This document shows positions 1 to 5,831 of a stretch of 6,506 nucleotides of DNA, in pieces. The DNA is from Bacteroidales bacterium. GTDB taxonomy: Bacteria; Bacteroidota; Bacteroidia; Bacteroidales; WCHB1-69. Positions within the stretch are counted from its first letter, which is position 1. Each line of letters begins with the position of its first letter. A model generated the notes under the pieces. That model worked only from the letters and a program-made list of their open reading frames with translations, ran no database searches and was not told where the DNA came from. Both the position numbers and the translations under genes were made by a program. Location of the stretch: contig JAISDH010000255.1 of the NCBI GenBank assembly GCA_031264975.1, forward strand, positions 1 through 6,506, in the 5' to 3' direction.

Positions 1-95
1 ATTCTTAATTTTCTCATTGTAAATTACTTTTAATTATTATAGATTTTAATTTATATTTACTTTAAATTTATTTTAAATTTATTTCTTATTTGTTC
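1..95. other. AT-rich edge with an 11-bp tandem duplication
   Basis: Only 8 of the first 90 bases are G or C. TTAAATTTATT occurs twice in tandem (62-72, 73-83). A minus-strand ATG at 15-17 would give MRKLR before the edge, so this could be the leader of another minus-strand gene to the left, but too little is visible to call it. Confidence 0.4.
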
Positions 96-198
96 CTAAA
101 GGAATAAGGTGTAAGGAAATGCGCATTGTTTGTTCCCCTTCACCTTTTTGTTTCTTTTGTCTGAACTGTGATTTAAATGATTAATATGATAGCAAATT

Positions 199-215
199 GA
201 ACTACTACGCAGTTC
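199..215. repeat. Short inverted repeat GAACT-n7-AGTTC
   Basis: GAACT (199-203) and AGTTC (211-215) form a perfect 5-bp stem around a 7-nt loop. It lies 23 bp from the ACCCC/GGGGT repeat and could be another part of the composite element spanning about 199-390. A stem this short can arise by chance. Confidence 0.3.
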
Positions 216-238
216 TGATAAGGTAGGCATTATCCTAT

Positions 239-268
239 ACCCCCAGCTACGCTCCGCTTGCAAGGGGT
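239..268. repeat. Inverted repeat ACCCC...GGGGT around AGCTACGCTCCGCTTG
   Basis: A 5-bp stem, ACCCC (239-243) with GGGGT (264-268), encloses a GC-rich 20-nt loop containing AGCTACGCTCCGCTTGC. It sits 12 bp from the first GTCCC palindrome and is much more GC-rich than its surroundings, so it probably belongs to the same repeat element. Function unknown. Confidence 0.4.
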
Positions 269-280
269 TATACATATTTA

Positions 281-390
281 GTCCCATACGGGACATTCCT
301 AAATACCAACTATCCCACATTCCGTCCCTAACGGGACGGTAAGAAGCGGCGTATATTTCTTTTTCTACCAACATATTGTCTCTACGGGAC
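281..390. repeat. Cluster of three GTCCC/GGGAC palindromes
   Basis: Three short inverted repeats with 3-4 nt loops: GTCCCATACGGGAC (281-294), CCGTCCCTAACGGGACGG (322-339, 7-bp stem) and GTCTCTACGGGAC (378-390, one stem mismatch). They start 43 and 54 bp apart and share flanking words: GACATTCCTAAATAC and GACATTTCTAAATAC follow copies one and three, and ACCAAC lies between the copies. I recall similar palindromic units scattered between genes in Bacteroidota genomes, behaving like REP or small non-autonomous repeats. No T-run follows either side, so these are not obvious intrinsic terminators. Confidence 0.65.
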
Positions 391-451
391 ATTTCTAAAT
401 ACTGATTTATCTGTTTCACTGTTTTTAATCTAAATATTAATCACTAATCAC

Positions 452-524
452 GGCTTGCCCGCCTATTGCTTGCTGCCCTTTTCGTCCTTTCGCCCTTCTT
501 GGCTTGCCTGCTTGTTGCCTGTTA
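452..524. repeat. Two degenerate copies of the right-hand array's repeat words, plus a purine-rich word
   Basis: GGCTTGCCTGCTTGTTGCCTG begins at 501 and runs to 523 with 22 of 23 positions identical to the start of the 57-bp unit at 5998, in the same orientation. A weaker copy, GGCTTGCCCGCC followed by TATTGCTTGCTGCC, covers 452-477. Between them TCCTTTCGCCC (485-495) is an exact inverted match to 5694-5704. This is non-coding sequence just downstream of the exonuclease stop, so the family is not confined to the right-hand ORF. Confidence 0.7.
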
Positions 525-527
525 CGG

Positions 528-1349
528 TTATCTATTTTCCAATTTATCGCTCAGCATTTGAATACGAATAGAGTGGATTATTTTCTTTGTATAAAGGGGA
601 AAATCTGCTTTCATCATCCAATCATAGTAGGACGGTTCTTTTTTGAAGACCTGTTCTACTGCAGTTCCTTTGTATTTTCCAAAATTGAATATTACAATAT
701 TGTCTTTATCAAAAATAAGATGTCCGGCAAAGTCTGCATTTCTATTACCGGCAGAAAATGTTGAAAGCGCTGAAATCTCATTCTTAATAGGAGTATATTC
801 CTGTTCGTTTGCATCCAGCATGACTGTATTTTCGTATCGGCTTAGTTGGGCTTCCAATATTTTGAACGTAGCTACCGTATCGGCTTCGGCGGAATGCGCA
901 TTTAGTAATTCTTCACCGCAATAAAATTTATAAGCCGCACGTAAATTTCTGGGTTCCATACGGTGAAAGATATTCTGAACGTCTACAACACGAACGCCCA
1001 TAAGGGAAATATCCATGTCTATGCGCAAAAACTCTTCAACGAGTAAAGGAATATCAAACTTTTGAAGATTATACCCTGCCAAATCACAGCCCTTGATGAA
1101 ATCACGAATAGCAGGAGCCACCTCCGCAAATGTTGGTTTATCCACAACATCCTTATCATATATGCCATGCAGTTCGGATACATTTTCGGGAATAGGAATC
1201 TGCGGATTAATAATCTCTGTTTTAATAATCGTAGTATTGTCAGGCATAACCTTTAACATGCATATTTCTACAATTTTATCCGTACCAATGTTCAATCCTG
1301 TAGATTCTATATCAAAGAATACAATGGGTTTTGTTAAGTTCAACTTCAT
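528..1349 (-). CDS. DEDDh 3'-5' exonuclease (DnaQ/PolC-epsilon-like) with ExoX-like C-terminal module
   Basis: A complete 273-residue protein. The first ~170 residues are a DnaQ-fold exonuclease with all expected metal ligands: D13 and E15 in FFDIESTG (ExoI), D99 in NLQKFDIPLL (ExoII), H152 and D157 in HSAEADTVAT (ExoIII, DEDDh type). The NPQIPIP...HGI segment (49-63) is also characteristic of epsilon-like enzymes. A linker leads to IFNFGKYKG (220-228) and PSYYDWMMKADFP (239-251), resembling the small C-terminal domain of ExoX-like exonucleases. It lacks polymerase or helicase domains, so it is probably a stand-alone repair or end-trimming nuclease, or a proofreading subunit acting in trans; that choice is inference. 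The ATG at 1349 is 22 bp after the kinase stop in an all-A/T leader typical of the phylum; no Shine-Dalgarno site is visible. The TAA stop at 528-530 abuts the CTTGCC repeat words, and no terminator hairpin follows. Confidence 0.93.
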   Translation of the reverse strand: MKLNLTKPIVFFDIESTGLNIGTDKIVEICMLKVMPDNTTIIKTEIINPQIPIPENVSELHGIYDKDVVDKPTFAEVAPAIRDFIKGCDLAGYNLQKFDIPLLVEEFLRIDMDISLMGVRVVDVQNIFHRMEPRNLRAAYKFYCGEELLNAHSAEADTVATFKILEAQLSRYENTVMLDANEQEYTPIKNEISALSTFSAGNRNADFAGHLIFDKDNIVIFNFGKYKGTAVEQVFKKEPSYYDWMMKADFPLYTKKIIHSIRIQMLSDKLENR

Positions 1350-1371
1350 GTTTTTATATTTATTTTTATAA

Positions 1372-2274
1372 TTATACTAATTGTTTAGGTGTTATAATCC
1401 GTAATGATTTTGGCAAGACATTGATAGTAATTTTACTTTGTCTTTTAATCGGGTCTCCGTCAATATGACAGGGTTGCACCGTATTATCTTTGGTGTAAAT
1501 AGTGCATTCGGAAAGTCGGTAAATATGAATTGATTTTTTATCTCTATGCAGATTACCGGTTAATAAAGCCGTCGTACTGAACGGCAACCTGAATATTCCC
1601 GGCTTTTTCACCAGACAAATATCCGCGCAACCGTCCGCCATAGAGGCTTTGGGAGATACCTTGACATTGAACCCCCATTGAGATGAATTAGCAATACTTA
1701 CCAACATGGTATTGTGATTTTCGGTTTTCTCTCCTTTTTCTTCTATAATATACGTTTGTGGTTTGTAGGATGTATAACTTTTCAATACATAATGCAGATA
1801 AGGGAAAAATCCCCGACGCGAAGAACGGTCAAACATTTCCGCTACAAGTCCGTCAAAACCGAGTCCTGCAATGCTGATACAGATTTGATTGTTGATTTGT
1901 ATCGTATCTATTTCCAAAGAATGGCTTTCGTTTATAACCTGTATCGCTTTTGAAATACAAACAGGTATCTGCAAATGATGCGCAAGTCCATTTCCCGAAC
2001 CGGTAGGAATAAAACCTAAAGTAACATTTTTCCCTACCAATGCCCGCGCTATCTCATTAATGGTACCATCTCCCCCAACAGCAACAACAATATCCACGCC
2101 GTCTACCACCGCCTGAATAGCCAATTCCTGTCCATGACCACGATAGCGAGTTAATACTAATTCATAATCATACCGGGACAGGTCTAAGCGTTTTGTCAAT
2201 AGACGGGATACCTTTTTATAATGTCCTATTCCCGCACGCGGATTGATAATAAAGATAATTTTCTTTTTGGACAT
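1372..2274 (-). CDS. YegS/diacylglycerol-kinase-family lipid kinase
   Basis: A complete 300-residue protein of the ATP-dependent lipid kinase family that includes bacterial DagK, YegS and sphingosine kinases. The N-terminal nucleotide-binding domain has INPRAGIG (10-17), GGDGTINE (67-74) and PTGSGNGLAHHL (90-101); the C-terminal beta-rich domain has GLGFDGLVAEMF (137-148) and HIDGDP (270-275), equivalent to the conserved DGE/DGD segment. Length is normal for the family. The likely reaction is phosphorylation of diacylglycerol or another membrane lipid at the inner face of the cytoplasmic membrane. Many Bacteroidota make sphingolipids, so a sphingoid base or ceramide is also possible; sequence alone does not decide. 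No membrane segment is apparent. The ATG at 2274 gives MSKKKIIFIINP, the usual start just ahead of the first beta strand. An AAAGGA-like stretch lies almost against the ATG, too close for a standard ribosome site. It sits 28 bp after secA and 22 bp before the exonuclease. Confidence 0.93.
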   Translation of the reverse strand: MSKKKIIFIINPRAGIGHYKKVSRLLTKRLDLSRYDYELVLTRYRGHGQELAIQAVVDGVDIVVAVGGDGTINEIARALVGKNVTLGFIPTGSGNGLAHHLQIPVCISKAIQVINESHSLEIDTIQINNQICISIAGLGFDGLVAEMFDRSSRRGFFPYLHYVLKSYTSYKPQTYIIEEKGEKTENHNTMLVSIANSSQWGFNVKVSPKASMADGCADICLVKKPGIFRLPFSTTALLTGNLHRDKKSIHIYRLSECTIYTKDNTVQPCHIDGDPIKRQSKITINVLPKSLRIITPKQLV

Positions 2275-2302
2275 GTCCTTTTTTTATTAAGATGTAAAGA
2301 TG

Positions 2303-5300
2303 CTACGCCCCTCTTCCATGACAGTTTTTATACTTTTTGCCGCTTCCACAAGGACAAAGTTCATTTCGTCCAACTTTCTTTTCTACCTTAACGGGCTGTG
2401 CAGCTTGCGGCGTTGACGTATTTTGCGCGGAAGCTACCTCTTCTCTGCCTGCTTTCAATTTACGAGCGTCTGATTCGGGCAAACGGGCTTCTTTTACATT
2501 CTGTGCTTCACGAATAGGAATCTGACCGTTGCAAAGGAATGTAATTATTTCCTTATAAATACTGTTCAACATTTGAGAATACAGTTGAAAAGATTCAAAC
2601 TTATATATCAACAGCGGGTCTTTTTGTTCGTAGGAAGCATTTTGTACGGATTGTTTCAAATCATCCATTTCGCGAAGATGTTCTTTCCATGCGTTGTCGA
2701 TGACGGCGAGGGTAAGATTCTTTTCAATGGTAAGGGCAATTTCTCTTGCGCCGTTTGTCACGCTTCGTTTTAAGTTGGCAATGATTTGCAAGGTCTTTTT
2801 CCCATCTGTAATAGGCATGGAGATATTTTCGTAACGATTTCCTTCATTTTCGTGTACCGCTTTAATAAAAGGCAACACCTTTTCCGCCATATTGAGTATG
2901 CGTTGTCGATAATTTGTATAGCAACCGTTGTACAATTCCTCTGCCAATTTATCTGTCTTTTCGGAAAAGAATGCCTTTTCGTCAAAAGAAGCGTCGTAAC
3001 TGAGTACGGATATAGAAGCAATTTTGAACCCTTCATAATCACGATTGTCTTGTTGAGTTTCTACGATATCATAACATACGCTGTCAAACATATCGGAAAT
3101 ATCAATGGCTAACTTATCTCCATACAGAGCATTTCGACGTTTGCTGTAAATACTTTCCCGCTGTTTATTCATGACGTCGTCATATTCCAATAAACGTTTA
3201 CGTATACCGAAGTTGTTTTCTTCTACTTTCTTTTGCGCGCGTTCAATAGAATTGGTAATCATGCTGTGTTGAATCACTTCTCCGTCTTGAAATCCCAATC
3301 TGTCCATTATTTTTGCAATACGCTCCGAACCGAACAACCGCATTAAATCATCTTCCAAAGAAACAAAAAACTGCGAAGAACCCGGGTCTCCTTGTCGTCC
3401 CGCACGACCACGAAGCTGTCTATCCACACGACGGGAATCATGTCTTTCCGTTCCAATAATTGCCAAACCTCCCAATTGTTTCACGCCCTGTCCCAATTTA
3501 ATATCCGTTCCACGTCCCGCCATGTTGGTGGCAATGGTTACGGCTCCCAATTGACCGGCTTCTGCAACAATATCGGCTTCTTTTTTATGCAGTTTGGCAT
3601 TAAGAACATTGTGTTTGATTCGTCGTGTTGTCAAAATCTTACTGATTAATTCGGAAGTTTCCACCGACGTTGTCCCCACCAAAACAGGACGACCCGCTTC
3701 ATGCAAACGGAGTATTTCGTCTACAATGGCTCCGTATTTCTCACGTTTCGTCCGATATACCAAATCTTCACGGTCATCGCGAATAATCGGCATATTGGTT
3801 GGAATGGAAACTACATCCAATTTATAAATATTCCAAAGCTCTCCTGCTTCTGTTTCGGCAGTACCGGTCATCCCCGACAACTTGCGATACATACGAAAAT
3901 AATTTTGAAGCGTAATTGTTGCATAGGTTTGTGTTGCCGCTTCTACTTTTACATTTTCTTTTGCTTCAATCGCCTGATGCAAACCGTCGCTGTAGCGGCG
4001 ACCTTCCATAATACGTCCCGTTTGCTCGTCAACAATCTTTACCTTATTGTCCAAAATGACATATTCCACGTCTTTTTCAAACATGGTGTACGCCTTCAAT
4101 AATTGATTGAGCGTATGAATGCGTTCGGAAGCAATGGAAAAGTTGCGATATATTTCATTTTTCTTTTCTTCTTTTTCTATGGCGGATAATGTTTGTTTTT
4201 CAAGTTCTGCAATCTCCGCGCCAATATCGGGAATAACATAAAACTTCGCTTCTTCGGCATTGGCTGAAACAAGTTCAATCCCTTTTTCTTTGATGTCGAC
4301 GGAGTTTTGTTTTTCTTCGATAACAAAATATAACTCGTCATCAATAATGTACATGTGCTTATTTTGTTCTGCCATGTAAAAACTTTCGGTATTATGGAGC
4401 AATTGCCTCATACCCGGTTCGCTCAAGAACTTAATTAAGGCTTTGTTTTTAGGCAGTCCGCGATGCGCTCTCAATAACAGTTTCGCGCCTTCTTTTTTAT
4501 TTTCAGGGTTTGATTCGTCATTTAATAACCGTCTTGCATCCGATAAAATCATCGTAACAAGGCTTCGTTGGGCATTGTACAAACGGTCTACAATGGGTTT
4601 GTATTTTTCAAATTCCTGTTGTTCTCCTTTGGGAGTTGGTCCTGAAATAATAAGCGGCGTTCGGGCGTCGTCAATCAAGACAGAGTCAACCTCATCCACT
4701 ATGGCGTAATTATGTCTGCGTTGTACGAGTTCGGCTTCATTTCGAGCCATATTGTCGCGAAGATAATCAAACCCAAATTCATTGTTTGTCCCAAAAGTAA
4801 CATCCGCCAAATAAGCCTGACGACGTTCCTCAGAATTGGGTTCGTGTCTATCAATACAGTCGACGCTCAAATTATGAAACTGATACAACATTCCCATCCA
4901 TTCGCTGTCACGTTTTGCCAGATAATCGTTTACCGTAACCACATGTACCCCTTTTCCGGTCAACGCATTTAGATAAACGGGGAGAGTTGCCACCAGGGTT
5001 TTTCCTTCACCGGTTGCCATTTCCGCAATTTTCCCCTGATGTAAAACCGTACCGCCTATTAACTGCACATCATAATGACACATATCCCAAAGAATATTCG
5101 TACCGCCTGCCATCCATGAATTTTGATAAACGGCTTTGTCATTCTTGATATTGATACAATCATATTTAGCGGCTAAATCACGGTCAAAATCGGTAGCCGT
5201 AACTTCAATTTCCGTGTTGTCCTTAAAGCGTTTTGCAGTTTCTTTCATCACGGCGAAGGCTTCCGGAAGAATCTCGTTTAATACGGATTCGGATATATCG

Positions 5301-5590
5301 TAAATATCGTCTTCCAAATCTTCAATTTCTTTATATAGCGCTTCCTTATCCGCAATATCCATATCATACTCTATGGATATTCTTTCTTTGATTTCTATAA
5401 TCCGATTTTCTTTTTCTTGAACGGCGTCGTTGATTTTTGTTTTAAATTCTTTTGTCTTTTCCCGTAATTCATCATTGGATAATTGTTCAATATCAGGATA
5501 TACGTCCTGTATATCATGTAAAATAGGATTTAATTCCTTTAAGTCCCTGTCCGATTTAGTTCCAAAAATTCTTCTTAAAAAATTTGCCAT
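2303..5590 (-). CDS. secA: Protein translocase subunit SecA (ATPase motor)
   Basis: SecA is the cytosolic and membrane-associated ATPase that drives unfolded preproteins through SecYEG. The 1095-residue product is complete. Walker A is GEGKT (194-198) within MATGEGKT; GTNNEFGFDYLRDNM is at 267-281; the DEVDS Walker B is at 299-303, followed by the DDARTPLIISGP stretch; IATNMAGRGTDIKLG is at 686-700; the arginine-finger motif QLRGRAGRQG is at 725-734; the helical-scaffold region DNAWKEHLREMDDLK is at about 965-979. The C terminus is a SEC-C zinc motif (C1079, C1081, C1090, H1091), which in the family binds zinc and SecB or ribosomes. It is about 200 residues longer than E. coli SecA. Extra stretches fall near 55-105, 125-168 and 340-425, the last within the preprotein cross-linking domain; this is typical of Bacteroidota. 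The ATG at 5590 opens the conserved N-terminal MANFLRRIFG. It is the first gene of a tight minus-strand series; the lipid kinase starts 28 bp after its TAG stop. Confidence 0.98.
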   Translation of the reverse strand: MANFLRRIFGTKSDRDLKELNPILHDIQDVYPDIEQLSNDELREKTKEFKTKINDAVQEKENRIIEIKERISIEYDMDIADKEALYKEIEDLEDDIYDISESVLNEILPEAFAVMKETAKRFKDNTEIEVTATDFDRDLAAKYDCINIKNDKAVYQNSWMAGGTNILWDMCHYDVQLIGGTVLHQGKIAEMATGEGKTLVATLPVYLNALTGKGVHVVTVNDYLAKRDSEWMGMLYQFHNLSVDCIDRHEPNSEERRQAYLADVTFGTNNEFGFDYLRDNMARNEAELVQRRHNYAIVDEVDSVLIDDARTPLIISGPTPKGEQQEFEKYKPIVDRLYNAQRSLVTMILSDARRLLNDESNPENKKEGAKLLLRAHRGLPKNKALIKFLSEPGMRQLLHNTESFYMAEQNKHMYIIDDELYFVIEEKQNSVDIKEKGIELVSANAEEAKFYVIPDIGAEIAELEKQTLSAIEKEEKKNEIYRNFSIASERIHTLNQLLKAYTMFEKDVEYVILDNKVKIVDEQTGRIMEGRRYSDGLHQAIEAKENVKVEAATQTYATITLQNYFRMYRKLSGMTGTAETEAGELWNIYKLDVVSIPTNMPIIRDDREDLVYRTKREKYGAIVDEILRLHEAGRPVLVGTTSVETSELISKILTTRRIKHNVLNAKLHKKEADIVAEAGQLGAVTIATNMAGRGTDIKLGQGVKQLGGLAIIGTERHDSRRVDRQLRGRAGRQGDPGSSQFFVSLEDDLMRLFGSERIAKIMDRLGFQDGEVIQHSMITNSIERAQKKVEENNFGIRKRLLEYDDVMNKQRESIYSKRRNALYGDKLAIDISDMFDSVCYDIVETQQDNRDYEGFKIASISVLSYDASFDEKAFFSEKTDKLAEELYNGCYTNYRQRILNMAEKVLPFIKAVHENEGNRYENISMPITDGKKTLQIIANLKRSVTNGAREIALTIEKNLTLAVIDNAWKEHLREMDDLKQSVQNASYEQKDPLLIYKFESFQLYSQMLNSIYKEIITFLCNGQIPIREAQNVKEARLPESDARKLKAGREEVASAQNTSTPQAAQPVKVEKKVGRNELCPCGSGKKYKNCHGRGA

Positions 5591-5625
5591 TGTATATGAT
5601 TATTTAATGCTCATTTAAAAACTCA

Positions 5626-5664
5626 AAAAGATACGAAATATTGTAACAGGATGCAAGGTACAAA
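5626..5664 (-). promoter_or_regulatory. Candidate Bacteroidota-type promoter for secA
   Basis: On the minus strand TTTG (5661-5664) lies 20 bp upstream of TATTTCGT (5633-5640), a partial match to the TTTG-n19-21-TAnnTTTG promoter of Bacteroidota. An overlapping alternative pairs TTG (5654-5656) with TATCTTTT (5626-5633), also 20 bp apart, which matches the -7 box better. Either would give a leader of roughly 30-40 nt before the SecA start at 5590. The placement is right for a gene with no coding neighbour immediately upstream, but the boxes are imperfect. Confidence 0.35.
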
Positions 5665-5668
5665 GAAT

Positions 5669-5700
5669 AGGACGAAGGGGAGAAAGGACGAAGGGGCGAA
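5669..5700. repeat. 16-bp purine-rich tandem duplication
   Basis: AGGACGAAGGGGAGAA (5669-5684) is followed directly by AGGACGAAGGGGCGAA (5685-5700), with one mismatch. A decayed third copy may begin at 5701 (AGGAAAGCGAGAG). Related words occur in opposite orientation at 485-495. It lies in the spacer upstream of secA, just upstream of the promoter candidate. Confidence 0.7.
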
Positions 5701-5713
5701 AGGAAAGCGAGAG

Positions 5714-5744
5714 ATATTTTTTCCCACTTAACTATTAACCTTTG
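5714..5744 (+). promoter_or_regulatory. Possible plus-strand promoter pointing into the repeat array
   Basis: AACCTTTG at 5737-5744, followed by CAC, matches the Bacteroidota -7 consensus TAnnTTTG at five of six fixed positions. The upstream ATATTTTTT run (5714-5722) is only a weak match to the -33 TTTG box. If active it would transcribe the plus strand of the array, antisense to the heptad-repeat ORF. This is a short motif match in AT-rich DNA and may be chance. Confidence 0.2.
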
Positions 5745-5831
5745 CACATTAATCATTATTTTTACTCCTTTTTTCATCTTCCTTCTTCCTTACGCTTTGT
5801 TCCGTGTTCCGTATTGCCTGTTATTGTTTTC

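Noticed and set aside
1..17. Start of another minus-strand gene (MRKLR...) at the left edge
   Set aside because: Only five codons are visible, with no clear ribosome site or promoter boxes; it cannot be supported.
281..390. CRISPR array
   Set aside because: Only three imperfect 13-18 bp palindromes at unequal spacing, no constant repeat of CRISPR length and no cas gene. The 57-bp array at 5864-6167 has no unique spacers either.
96..419. 107-codon open frame on the minus strand as a protein-coding gene
   Set aside because: It is built from the GTCCC/GGGAC palindromes and other inverted repeats, its N-terminal part merely translates the repeat units, and it ends in very AT-rich DNA. No recognisable domain or ribosome site.
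420..527. Intrinsic terminator after the exonuclease
   Set aside because: No inverted repeat followed by a T-run on the transcript strand; the repeat words here are direct, not inverted.
5604..5777. 57-codon minus-strand ORF with a purine-rich stretch just before its ATG
   Set aside because: It runs across the 16-bp tandem repeat and the likely secA promoter, has no recognisable domain, and its length is within chance expectation. The purine run is part of general spacer composition.
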